Below, one piece after another: positions 1 through 8,131 of a stretch of 64,000 nt of DNA. The notes under the pieces were generated by a model. The model had not been told where the DNA came from. It saw only the letters and a program-made list of their open reading frames with translations, and did not search any database. The DNA lies in the NCBI RefSeq assembly GCF_003325355.1, contig NZ_CP030850.1, positions 3,596,001-3,660,000 of the forward strand, in the 5' to 3' direction. A program made the translations under genes and the position numbers. Position 1 is the stretch's first letter. Each line of letters begins with the position of its first letter. The DNA is from Runella rosea. Lineage in GTDB: Bacteria; Bacteroidota; Bacteroidia; Cytophagales; Spirosomataceae.

Positions 1-425
1 AGCCAAAATACCTCCTCCCGCGTGGGCGCGGAAGTGAGATAAATCATGGCCGTGTCGTCGGTATCGTCAGGAATTCGAAAATGCTCAAAATGCCGAAACA
101 AGTGGCCGTTTGGAAAATGTTTGGAAGGCGTTGTTTTCCAGAAATTATAGGTTTTCAAGCCGTCTTTATTCCGAAATTTTGGGTAATTCTGAACGCCCTT
201 TTGCGCAATTTCATCCACCAATCGTTGACTCTCAACCGAAAGAAACGGTTTTAGTTTTTGCAGCGTAAACACAATCACCGCCGTAAAAAACACCGTCGTA
301 TCGGGGCGCTGGTATCCAATCAGGCGATTGGTACGCTGCGCTAGAAATAATCCTTCGTCAAAATACCTCTCCCCTTTCGACTGCAATGCCGCAATCTGCG
401 CAATGGTTTCATCCAATACATTCAT
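1..425 (-). CDS. hypothetical protein, C-terminus cut by the window edge
   Basis: An open minus-strand frame runs from an ATG at 425-423 to the left edge with no stop, so only about 141 N-terminal residues are visible. There is no signal peptide or membrane segment. The visible part is a soluble, mostly helical-looking sequence with the motif DDTDDTAMIYL near residue 125. That acidic DDTA pattern faintly recalls prenyltransferase/terpenoid-cyclase-like toroid proteins, but this is only an impression and no function is assigned. Codon use resembles neighbouring genes and the frame is uninterrupted, which is why I take it as real. It is divergent from the gene at 571. Confidence 0.6.
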   Translation of the reverse strand, partial: MNVLDETIAQIAALQSKGERYFDEGLFLAQRTNRLIGYQRPDTTVFFTAVIVFTLQKLKPFLSVESQRLVDEIAQKGVQNYPKFRNKDGLKTYNFWKTTPSKHFPNGHLFRHFEHFRIPDDTDDTAMIYLTSAPTREEVFW

Positions 426-570
426 GCTGAAAATTTCAAGCTGCGAATATCGTAAAACATTTTCTGTTCAAAGAAATCTGCCGACAGTTATCCTGTAAAT
501 CAAGCCATTAAAAGTTTGGCACGAATGTTGTAATTAGCCTTTTATATCAACCTTAATCCCATAAGTTGTT

Positions 571-1302
571 ATGAAGAAAATATACACTCTTGTCATCGGG
601 TTACTTGTAACGGGCATGAGTTTTGCCCAGCAAAGTTTTATTTTATCACACATTGACCACCGAGGTTTTGTGAATTTTTCGGGCGGCACTAGCATTCCCG
701 TCAAATCTTTGATGAAAGCAGACCCCAGCGCATCTTCTGAAATCAGTGCTTTGCGCGGCTCTTCCATGCAGGTATCGGCGGGGTACCGTCTTACGCGGCG
801 TATAGGAATTATGGGATCTTTTACCAACTGCCTTAACCAAACAAGCACACTCAAGCTTGTTGAAAGTATACAAAAAAGCCATCCAGGCGGCACATGGGCG
901 TCTTCGGGCGGCACGTGGAACTGTTCGCATTTTTTGGCAGGGCCTTACATGACCTTCAAAGCAGGAATTTGGATGTTTGACGCCCGCGTTACGGGAGGTT
1001 ATTCATGGATTCAGCGTCCTTACACCGAGCTGAAAGGAACCTTTTTTGACGTTCCGCTGACCATCAAAACCGCCCAAAGCCGCAACGGCTCGTTTTCGGT
1101 GGGAAGTGGCGCAAGCGTTCGTTGCAAAATCACGCGTAATTTTGCCCTTGCGGTTCATGCCGATTACGTGAGCACCAAAGCGTCTTTCAACGACATTACC
1201 AGTACTTTAACCATTGGAAAAGACAAAGGCGACGAAAAAATCAGCGAAGTGCACCCTATCGGCTTACTGAGTATTGGCGGTGGACTGAGCTTATTATTCT
1301 AA
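571..1302 (+). CDS. secreted, outer-membrane beta-barrel-like protein
   Basis: A 243-residue protein with a standard signal peptide (MKKIYTLVIGLLVTGMSFAQ, cleavage expected after residue 19). The mature part alternates polar and hydrophobic residues, is rich in Gly, Ser and Thr, and ends in Leu-Leu-Phe, with an aromatic C-terminal residue as in many outer-membrane barrels. Short stretches such as VSAGYRLTRRIG and LLSIGGGLSLLF look like amphipathic transmembrane strands. I do not recognise a named family; a small outer-membrane-beta-barrel domain is the best guess. It is monocistronic and followed by a strong intrinsic terminator at 1344. Confidence 0.75.
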   Translation: MKKIYTLVIGLLVTGMSFAQQSFILSHIDHRGFVNFSGGTSIPVKSLMKADPSASSEISALRGSSMQVSAGYRLTRRIGIMGSFTNCLNQTSTLKLVESIQKSHPGGTWASSGGTWNCSHFLAGPYMTFKAGIWMFDARVTGGYSWIQRPYTELKGTFFDVPLTIKTAQSRNGSFSVGSGASVRCKITRNFALAVHADYVSTKASFNDITSTLTIGKDKGDEKISEVHPIGLLSIGGGLSLLF

Positions 1303-1343
1303 GTGAAGAATTCTTAAAAATGTAACGATACATACCCAAACTG

Positions 1344-1381
1344 GGGCGGCTGAAGCAAAATCTTCAGCCGCCCGTTTTTTT
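1344..1381 (+). terminator. intrinsic terminator after the outer-membrane-like gene
   Basis: A perfect 12-bp stem (gggcggctgaag at 1344-1355 with cttcagccgccc at 1362-1373) encloses a 6-nt loop and is followed by seven T residues at 1375-1381. It lies between two convergent genes, 42 bp after the stop at 1302. The T run serves the plus strand; readthrough protection for the minus-strand gene ending at 1393 would be weaker. Confidence 0.9.
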
Positions 1382-1392
1382 GTAAAATCTTC

Positions 1393-3450
1393 TCAACGCT
1401 GGACGGTACATTTAACAAACGAGCTCGGTTGCCAGCCTTTTTTCCAACCCGTTTTGGGGAGTGACTTACGCGCAGTTTTCAATAAACCATCCGCGCTAGA
1501 CTGCATTGGCACATAACGTTGGGTCAAGTCACTAGCCGACGAATCCTTCAATCTCATTTCAACATTGGTCCAGTTAAATTCCACAAAATTCAGAAATTGT
1601 TGAACCGAAGCCCTGAGCTTGGAATCTTCGTCGTACCGAAAGGCCGTCACATAGACGGAGCGGCCGTCGGGCAAAGCAACGGAGGTATGTGTTTGTAAGA
1701 AATTATTTCCCGAAAAATTCTTGAACTCGTAGCGCTCCCCCGTCAACACTTTATTGACATCCGCAAAATTCTCCTGCGAAATATACCAGTTAAATTTCCA
1801 AAGAATATTGGTCGCTTTGCAGGACTCTACAATGAAGCCGTTATAGAGCGGAACTTCGTTTTTAAACTTATTTTCACGACTTTCAAACGTCGCCTGCGTG
1901 CCCGCTTCCTGCGTGATGGCTCCAATTTTACAGTTTCCCATCGCAAACGTCACCCCCGTTCCTTTGGCTAAATGTAGCCTGTCGATGGTTAAATCCGACC
2001 CCAAAGGTTGCACATAATTCTTCTTGGCGGGTATTCGACACACAAATGTACCAATACGGTGCCGCCCATCGGGCACATCGGGATAGTTAAAATAATACCC
2101 GTCGCCGTAGAGCTTCAGCCGAACGTCGGTTTCTACCTCGTCAAACACCGCTCCCGTTATGGCTTTATTGAGCCACAAAACCGTCATTTCGTTCATTACC
2201 GACTCACTCATAAACGCCGAATTGGTATTATTAACCAACATTTTTTTGATGCGAAAACTGCTTTTCGGGCTTCGATACGAGGTCCAAGTATGCTTGGAGC
2301 CGACCCAAGAAAGATTTTTTTTCAGCATATTCGGGTACGCTGCCGCATCGGCCACACCTGGTTTTCGCAATACGTCTTCCATCACATAATTGTCGATGCG
2401 TACGTGATTAATGGCCTGTGTATACAGCACAATAGCGCAGGCATACCTAGCATACAGGTGTTTAACGTACAAACTATCTTTGCGTTTATGAACAGTAGGG
2501 TCTACCTGATTTTCGAAGGTGAACGTATAAAAAGGCTTCTCGATGGGCGCATCTCCCCACACTTCTTTGTCCTGCTGCGCATACAAAGAATCAATGATAA
2601 CGGCTCGGTGAGCGCCCCGCACGTTGACACCCCACACCGCAAAATCATCTTTTTGCAGATTCAGGCAATTAAACCCGTTGATTTCGCGAAACGCTTTGAC
2701 CCGTATTCGGTCATAGCCGCTGTCACGTTCTTGATCACGGGTAAAAATATTGATGGCGCACATTGGGATATTCCTGAACGCAATCGACCCTATTGTCAAT
2801 CGTGATTTGGGGTTATTGGCAGGGGCTGTGATTTGCAGAAACGCCTCCCCGCCTTCGTTCATCGGATTAGCAATTTTGAGATTAGACGTATTTCCATCAA
2901 GAGTTAGCGAACCTCCTAACGTCAATTCCTGAATATCTTCCAATTGAAGTACTTTGATTCTGGTAAGTCCATTTTGGGCTTTTAAGACGGTATTTTGAAA
3001 ATAAAAACGCAACCTTTTGGGATTGACCAATTGCTTTGGCGTAATGGAAACTGGGGCAATCGTGTACGTTTTGGCCGAAAAATTTACTCGGTCGCAGGCC
3101 GCTAAGGCCCACAATAAACCCTCATTGATGGGGGCTGAGGAATTGTCGAGAAACCAGTCAATATTTACCCCATCTTCATACTCAAATATCCGCTTATATC
3201 GGCCCTTGAAGGTCCGATTGGCACTTTCCAGTACCGTACCACCGTTGGCAATAGACTCATTGTCTGTGGCGTCATACCTCCAATCGCCTTCCTTTCCAGT
3301 ATCGGTTACGCGGTAGGTTTTGTTAGGAGAGGGATTTTTCAGGGTTATTAATCCACGTAGCGTTATGGATTCTGTCTGTGCCTGAGCCGAACCTACAAGC
3401 ACAAACAGTGAAAGGCAGAAAATATAAAACGACGATTTGGGCATGGGCAT
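1393..3450 (-). CDS. secreted beta-helix-like protein of unknown function
   Basis: I start at the first ATG (3450); an ATG at 3444 is equally possible and the longer frame to 3477 would need TTG. The product is about 685 residues with a signal peptide (PKSSFYIFCLSLFVLVGS then AQAQ). The body contains many short, evenly spaced beta stretches of the kind seen in right-handed parallel beta-helices (pectate-lyase-like or polygalacturonase-like folds), for example LTLGGSLTLDGNTSNLKI near residue 190 and SLYVKHLYARYACAIVLY near 330. No catalytic signature is recognised, so an activity is not assigned. It stands alone, divergent from the fructan regulator at 3713, with its own candidate promoter at 3565-3598. 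A role in handling surface polysaccharide is possible but is inference from fold and neighbours. Confidence 0.7.
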   Translation of the reverse strand: MPMPKSSFYIFCLSLFVLVGSAQAQTESITLRGLITLKNPSPNKTYRVTDTGKEGDWRYDATDNESIANGGTVLESANRTFKGRYKRIFEYEDGVNIDWFLDNSSAPINEGLLWALAACDRVNFSAKTYTIAPVSITPKQLVNPKRLRFYFQNTVLKAQNGLTRIKVLQLEDIQELTLGGSLTLDGNTSNLKIANPMNEGGEAFLQITAPANNPKSRLTIGSIAFRNIPMCAINIFTRDQERDSGYDRIRVKAFREINGFNCLNLQKDDFAVWGVNVRGAHRAVIIDSLYAQQDKEVWGDAPIEKPFYTFTFENQVDPTVHKRKDSLYVKHLYARYACAIVLYTQAINHVRIDNYVMEDVLRKPGVADAAAYPNMLKKNLSWVGSKHTWTSYRSPKSSFRIKKMLVNNTNSAFMSESVMNEMTVLWLNKAITGAVFDEVETDVRLKLYGDGYYFNYPDVPDGRHRIGTFVCRIPAKKNYVQPLGSDLTIDRLHLAKGTGVTFAMGNCKIGAITQEAGTQATFESRENKFKNEVPLYNGFIVESCKATNILWKFNWYISQENFADVNKVLTGERYEFKNFSGNNFLQTHTSVALPDGRSVYVTAFRYDEDSKLRASVQQFLNFVEFNWTNVEMRLKDSSASDLTQRYVPMQSSADGLLKTARKSLPKTGWKKGWQPSSFVKCTVQR

Positions 3451-3559
3451 ACAGGTGATTCTGCTTATTAACTCCAAATGGCCCAGAAATCGTTTATGCT
3501 TTTGGGAAAACCTTGCTAAAAAAAGCTAAAATAAACATTTCAAGTAGCTGAGTCAATGT

Positions 3560-3581
3560 CCCCTCAAATGTATTTGAGGGG
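3560..3581. repeat. perfect 9-bp palindrome overlapping a -7 box
   Basis: CCCCTCAAA (3560-3568), loop TGTA, TTTGAGGGG (3573-3581). The palindrome contains the whole minus-strand -7 box TACATTTG. It could be an operator, or an RNA hairpin near the 5' end of a transcript. Confidence 0.6.
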
Positions 3582-3598
3582 TTGAAAGACTACACAAA
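3565..3598 (-). promoter_or_regulatory. Bacteroidota-type promoter for the beta-helix gene
   Basis: Read on the minus strand, TTTG (3598-3595) is followed after 22 nt by TACATTTG (3572-3565). This matches the Bacteroidota -33 (TTTG) and -7 (TAnnTTTG) elements with accepted spacing. Transcription would begin near 3558, about 108 nt before the ATG at 3450. Confidence 0.5.
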
Positions 3599-3643
3599 GG
3601 TGATTGATAGAAAATGTGTTATTGAAATCTAGCTAATTTTTTC

Positions 3644-3674
3644 TTTGGAAAATACCAGAACAATGATGCTTTTG
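3644..3674 (+). promoter_or_regulatory. near-consensus promoter for the hybrid regulator
   Basis: TTTG (3644-3647), 19 nt, then TGCTTTTG (3667-3674), which differs from TAnnTTTG at one position. It would place the start of transcription about 30 nt before the ATG at 3713. Moderate support only. Confidence 0.35.
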
Positions 3675-3712
3675 ACTATTTTAGGTATTTTCGTCCCGAA
3701 GGCAAAAAAACC

Positions 3713-6433
3713 ATGCGACTACGGCTATTACTTCTTTTGATATGTATAGGTTGGGGCTGTCAAACGCCCACTGAAAAGAAAACCTATACCATTGGTTTTT
3801 CGCAATGCACAGGCGGCGATGAGTGGCGGCGGGTCATGCTCAACGACATGAAACGCGAACTGGCCCTTTATCCTCATTTTCAGTTACTGTACAAAGACGC
3901 CGCCAACAGCACGGCTACCCAATTAGCCCAAATAAAGGAATTGGTACGGCAAGACATTGACTTACTTATAATTTCGCCCAACGAAACATCGCCCGTTTTA
4001 ACGGCTGCCATTGATGAAGTTTTCCAAAAAGGCATCCCCGTGGTATTGCTCGACCGCAAAATCACCTCCGACTCTTATAATTCCTTCATCGGGGCCGACA
4101 ACCTTGAAATAGGGCGTATGGTGGGTGAGGCAATTCCTACGCTCCTGAAAAATGGCGGCAAAGTGGTTGAGATATGGGGACTGGCGAGTTCGTCGCCCGC
4201 GCAGGAACGCCACAAGGGCCTGATGGAAGGTATTTCTAAAACGACCAATATTCAAATTAGCGGCCAATTGTACGGACAATGGGAACAAGATACCGCCCGA
4301 AAAGTAGCATTGGCAAATCTTGAGATACTTCGTGAAGCTGATTTGGTTTTTGCGCACAACGACGTCATGGCGCTGAGTGTTCAACGCGTGTGTCAAGAAG
4401 CGGGCGTCAGTCCGTTGCCGCTTTTTGTGGGTATCGATGGGCTTCCTGGCCCCAAAAGCGGTTTACAAAGAATCATGGATGGTACTCTTACGGCCACGTT
4501 TTTGTATCCTACTGGCGGAGAGGAAGCCATCGAAGTCGCCGCCCAAATCTTGGCTGGAAAAGCCGCCAAACGCGAATATCTATTGAATTCCATTCGGATT
4601 GACCGCAGTAATATCAAAGCCATCAAAGCCCAGAGTGACAAGCTGTTACACCAACAACAAGACATCGAAAAACTCAACCAACGAATCGGGCAACTGAACG
4701 ATACCTACGCCAGTCAAAAGAATGCGCTGTATGTCATCATTACGTGTCTGGTGTTGGCGGTATTGCTGGGAATTTGGGCGCTGTATTTGGTGAGAGCCAA
4801 GCAGTTGTCCAACAAAAAATTGGAACTCCAGAATCGACAAATCAACGAGCAAAAAGATAAAATTGAGGAGGTTTCCAATAAAGCCCGTCAAGCGACGGAA
4901 GAGAAACTTCGCTTTTATTCGTACATCTCTCACGAGTTTCGCACCCCGCTAAGTTTGATTCTTACGCCCGTTGAAGACTTGCTGATTCAAAAAGCTATTT
5001 CACAAAAAGACCTCAAATCGGGTTTGTTATACATCCAAAAAAACGCCCATCGGTTGCTGCGACTGGTAGACCAAATGCTCGACCTCCGCAAAACTGACGC
5101 TGGCAAACAGCTTCTTTTGGCATCTGAACAGGACATTGTGCAATTCCTCAGAGACATCGTGACGGATTTTCAGCAGAAAGCTCACAAATCCAAAATTGAT
5201 TTACAATTTATCTCTTCTACTACGCTACTTCCCCTTTGGTTTGACGCCGAAAAGCTGGACAAAGTGCTATTCAATCTGCTTTCCAACGCCTTCAAATACA
5301 CGCCAAAGGGCGGTTTTATCCACGTAGTATTGCAGGAAACTGCCGAAAACGTGCAAATTATTATCAAAGACAACGGCGAAGGAATGTCGGAAACCGAAAG
5401 AGAGCGCGCTTTTGATTTGTATTTCAGCGGACAAAAAAAGTACAGCCTCGGCACAGGACTCGGCTTGGCTTTGTCGCGGGAGTTTGTGCATTTACACCAC
5501 GGCGAAATTGAAGTCGCTTCCACTAAAAACGAAGGGACGACGTTTGCCATTTCGTTACCCAAAGGAGACAGCCATTTGATGCCCGATGAAAAGGCGCTTT
5601 TGGACAAAACCGAGCGCCCAACGCCTACCTTTTTTGAAGAAACCGAAATGGCAACAACCACGTCAGCACCAGACGTTTCTGGCGATTCAACCTCCGTTGT
5701 ATTGATTGAAGACAACATTGATTTGAGTCATTACATTGTGGACAAACTTGCTAAAATCGTATCTATCAAGTCATTTACCACCGCAGAACGCGGCTGGGAA
5801 GGGATTTTGTCCTTGATTCCAGACCTGATTATTTGCGACGTAATGTTGCCCGGAATGGATGGATTTGAGTTGACCCAACGCGTCAAAGAAGACTTCCGAA
5901 CGTCGCACATTCCTGTTTTGCTGCTCACCGCCAAGAGCCAAATCGATGCAAAAATCGAAGGCTCAAAAGCAGGTGCCGACGTATATTTGACCAAGCCCTT
6001 CAACACCACGCACCTGACCGAAACCATCAAAACCATGCTCAACAACCGCGCCAAGATTCAGCGGCGGTTTAGTTCAGAATACGTATTTGCCAACGAAAAC
6101 AAAACCGAAAAACGTTTTCTCAACGAACTCACAGCGCGCATTGAAGCGCACATTGCCGATACAGAATTTGGGGTCGAAAAATTAAGCACCGACATGGGCA
6201 TGTCGCGGGTGCAGTTGTACCGCAAAGTACACGCGCTGTTGCAGATGAACGTCAACGATTATATTACCGAAATCCGAATCAACAAAGCCAAAGCGCTCCT
6301 GCGCGATACCAACAAGAGCATTGCCGACGTAGCCTACGAAACAGGCTTCAACTCCGCCGCCTATTTTACCACACTCTTCCGCCAAAAACAGCACCAAACC
6401 CCTTCTGAATTCAGAAAAGGCGTTGGGGTTTGA
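3713..6433 (+). CDS. hybrid two-component regulator with periplasmic sugar-binding domain
   Basis: A single 906-residue protein carrying a whole two-component system. Residues 1-16 form a signal or lipoprotein-like leader (Cys16). Residues about 25-310 are a type I periplasmic binding protein fold like ribose-binding protein. A membrane helix lies near 337-359 and a coiled coil near 365-400. The histidine kinase has phosphoacceptor His407 (SHEFRTP) and an N-box around Asn525. The receiver domain carries phosphoacceptor Asp709 (CDVMLPGMDG), and an AraC-type helix-turn-helix fills about 805-905. The architecture matches BT1754 of Bacteroides thetaiotaomicron, whose periplasmic domain binds fructose and activates the fructan locus. 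The genes that follow (MFS, fructokinase, SusCD, GH32) point to the same signal here. Fructose as ligand is inference. Confidence 0.93.
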   Translation: MRLRLLLLLICIGWGCQTPTEKKTYTIGFSQCTGGDEWRRVMLNDMKRELALYPHFQLLYKDAANSTATQLAQIKELVRQDIDLLIISPNETSPVLTAAIDEVFQKGIPVVLLDRKITSDSYNSFIGADNLEIGRMVGEAIPTLLKNGGKVVEIWGLASSSPAQERHKGLMEGISKTTNIQISGQLYGQWEQDTARKVALANLEILREADLVFAHNDVMALSVQRVCQEAGVSPLPLFVGIDGLPGPKSGLQRIMDGTLTATFLYPTGGEEAIEVAAQILAGKAAKREYLLNSIRIDRSNIKAIKAQSDKLLHQQQDIEKLNQRIGQLNDTYASQKNALYVIITCLVLAVLLGIWALYLVRAKQLSNKKLELQNRQINEQKDKIEEVSNKARQATEEKLRFYSYISHEFRTPLSLILTPVEDLLIQKAISQKDLKSGLLYIQKNAHRLLRLVDQMLDLRKTDAGKQLLLASEQDIVQFLRDIVTDFQQKAHKSKIDLQFISSTTLLPLWFDAEKLDKVLFNLLSNAFKYTPKGGFIHVVLQETAENVQIIIKDNGEGMSETERERAFDLYFSGQKKYSLGTGLGLALSREFVHLHHGEIEVASTKNEGTTFAISLPKGDSHLMPDEKALLDKTERPTPTFFEETEMATTTSAPDVSGDSTSVVLIEDNIDLSHYIVDKLAKIVSIKSFTTAERGWEGILSLIPDLIICDVMLPGMDGFELTQRVKEDFRTSHIPVLLLTAKSQIDAKIEGSKAGADVYLTKPFNTTHLTETIKTMLNNRAKIQRRFSSEYVFANENKTEKRFLNELTARIEAHIADTEFGVEKLSTDMGMSRVQLYRKVHALLQMNVNDYITEIRINKAKALLRDTNKSIADVAYETGFNSAAYFTTLFRQKQHQTPSEFRKGVGV

Positions 6434-6464
6434 GAACCCCAAGCGTCGGTTATGAGTAACCGAC
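6423..6464. repeat. two adjacent hairpins with identical TGAG loops
   Basis: Hairpin one is ttggggtt (6423-6430), loop tgag, aaccccaa (6435-6442); the stop codon of the regulator gene sits in its loop. Hairpin two is gtcggtta (6445-6452), loop tgag, taaccgac (6457-6464). Both stems are perfect. No T tract follows, so they are not classical terminators. They resemble small repetitive extragenic palindromes; the second shares its gtcggtt/aaccgac core with the palindrome at 62497-62527. Confidence 0.65.
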
Positions 6465-6490
6465 CCCACGGTCGTGAAGGCCTCTGGGCC

Positions 6491-6516
6491 GTTGTTGGTG
6501 TTTTTTCACCAACAAC
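6491..6516. terminator. third hairpin after the regulator gene, possible terminator
   Basis: gttgttggtg (6491-6500), a loop of six T, then caccaacaac (6507-6516): a perfect 10-bp stem. It lies 58 bp after the regulator stop and 235 bp before the fructan operon promoter, so it could end the regulator transcript, although no U-run follows the stem. Confidence 0.45.
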
Positions 6517-6603
6517 CTCCTCTTACCACGTCCATTAGGGTGTGGAAGCAAAAAATACAGTTACACCCAAGGACTTCAACCCTGATACTGACCTCCCAAC
6601 CCA

Positions 6604-6727
6604 TGTACGATTTTTGAAAACAGACGTAACATTTTTGAAAGAAAATTACCAACCAATGCTTTTAAACACCTGAAATACAACACATTAATCATTGTACGAA
6701 ATTTATAACTATTTGAAAGAATACCAA
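6604..6727 (+). promoter_or_regulatory. candidate operator: twice-repeated motif set before the fructan operon
   Basis: The motif order TGTACGA, TTTGAAAGAA, TACCAA occurs twice: TGTACGA at 6604 and 6693, TTTGAAA at 6634 and 6712, TACCAA at 6647 and 6722. Within the first set ATTTTTGAAA also occurs as a direct repeat at 6610 and 6631, a 21-bp period or two helical turns. Direct repeats in register with the helix are typical of AraC-type DNA binding, and the regulator at 3713 ends in that domain. The rest of the 6434-6784 gap holds only the hairpins and the promoter. Confidence 0.4.
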
Positions 6728-6750
6728 AATCCAATGCGCTGACGACCTGC

Positions 6751-6758
6751 TACTTTTG
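6751..6758 (+). promoter_or_regulatory. -7 box of the fructan operon
   Basis: TACTTTTG fits TAnnTTTG exactly and predicts a start near 6765, about 20 nt before the MFS start codon. No TTTG sits at the usual -33 distance, which would suit a promoter that needs an activator. Confidence 0.5.
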
Positions 6759-6784
6759 ACTCATTCCTTTAAATCTTTTACACG

Positions 6785-8110
6785 ATGAGTCGTCAGAACA
6801 GCATTTTCTTTTGGTCCATTACTGCCGCGTTGGGCGGCTTTCTATTCGGGTTTGATACGGCCGTTATTTCGGGTGTAGAACAAACCCTCCAAAGGCTTTG
6901 GTCGCTCACTCCTTTCCAACACGGCCTGACCGTTTCTATCGCCTTAATCGGAACCGTGGTGGGGTCGTTTTTTGGCGGTATTCCCGCCGACCGCCTCGGG
7001 CGCAAAAAGACGTTGTTCTGGATTGCCGTTTCGTATTTACTCTCGGCGCTTGGCACGGCCTTGGCCCACGATTGGAGTTTGTTTTTGGTGTTCCGTTTTT
7101 TAGGTGGTTTGGGCGTGGGCGCTTCGTCAGTGGCGGCACCGATGTACATCACCGAAATTTCTCCCGCCCGTTCGCGCGGCAAAATGGTGGCGCTGTTTCA
7201 ATTCAATGTCGTTTTCGGAATTCTGATTGCCTACATTTCCAATTATTTTCTACAAGATATTCCGCAGGAAGCATGGCGTTGGATGTTGGGCGTGCAGGCC
7301 TTTCCGGCGTTGTTATTTATCATTACGGTACTCAACATTCCTGAAAGTCCTCGTTGGTTGGTCTTAAAGAAAGGCAAAACCGCCGAGGCGTTGTCCATTC
7401 TTCAAATCATTGACCCCGAAACTGCCGTTCAAACACTTGAGCGCATTTCCAACAGTCAAGCCGATACCACTCAACGCAAACCCCAACTTTTTTCGGGCAA
7501 GTATAAAACACCTGTGATGCTGGCGGTGCTGTTTGCGCTTTTCAACCAGCTTTCGGGCATCAATGCCATCATCTACTACGCCCCCCGCATTTTTGAAATG
7601 ACTGGTTTGGGCAAAGATTCGGCCTTGCTTTCTTCGGCTGGCATTGGGTTGACCAACTTGGTTTTCACGCTATTGGCCCTGAATGTCATTGACCGTTTCG
7701 GTCGTCGTAAGCTGATGTTGGTGGGTTCAATAGGTTTGATTGTGACACTGGGTTTGGTAGCACGTGCCTTCTATTTAGAAGATTTCGGCATGACCGTTCC
7801 TGTGTTACTTTTTGTCTACATCGCCTTTTTTGCTTTCTCTCAGGGAGCGGTGATTTGGGTGTTTATTTCAGAAATCTTCCCCAACGAAGTACGGGCCAAC
7901 GGGCAAGCCCTGGGGAGTTTTACCCACTGGATTATGGCGGCCGTCGTAGCCTTCAGCTTCCCGTCTATTGCGGCCTATTTGGGCGGCGGCAATACGTTTC
8001 TGTTCTTCTCTGGCATGATGCTACTACAACTGCTTTTTGTCTGGAAAATCATGCCCGAAACCAAAGGCTCTTCGCTCGAAAAAATCGAACCTACCGTTTT
8101 TGCTCACTAA
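6785..8110 (+). CDS. MFS sugar-porter permease, probably fructose
   Basis: A 441-residue inner-membrane transporter with about twelve hydrophobic helices. Sugar-porter family marks are visible: GGFLFGFDTAVISG in helix 1, DRLGRKK after helix 2, PESPRWLV at about 186-193 before the central loop, QLSGINAIIYYAPRIFE in helix 7 and DRFGRRK after helix 8. The family moves monosaccharides into the cytoplasm, usually with protons. It is the first gene after the operon promoter and is followed 21 bp later by fructokinase, so fructose released from fructan is the likely cargo. Substrate is inference from context. Confidence 0.92.
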   Translation: MSRQNSIFFWSITAALGGFLFGFDTAVISGVEQTLQRLWSLTPFQHGLTVSIALIGTVVGSFFGGIPADRLGRKKTLFWIAVSYLLSALGTALAHDWSLFLVFRFLGGLGVGASSVAAPMYITEISPARSRGKMVALFQFNVVFGILIAYISNYFLQDIPQEAWRWMLGVQAFPALLFIITVLNIPESPRWLVLKKGKTAEALSILQIIDPETAVQTLERISNSQADTTQRKPQLFSGKYKTPVMLAVLFALFNQLSGINAIIYYAPRIFEMTGLGKDSALLSSAGIGLTNLVFTLLALNVIDRFGRRKLMLVGSIGLIVTLGLVARAFYLEDFGMTVPVLLFVYIAFFAFSQGAVIWVFISEIFPNEVRANGQALGSFTHWIMAAVVAFSFPSIAAYLGGGNTFLFFSGMMLLQLLFVWKIMPETKGSSLEKIEPTVFAH

Positions 8111-8131
8111 GACTTTAATCCTTCTACCAAT

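Noticed and set aside
2008-2805. 265-codon plus-strand frame opposite the beta-helix gene
   Set aside because: It lies wholly antisense to a long frame with a signal peptide and promoter, and its product is rich in His, Ile and Arg in the way of antisense frames.
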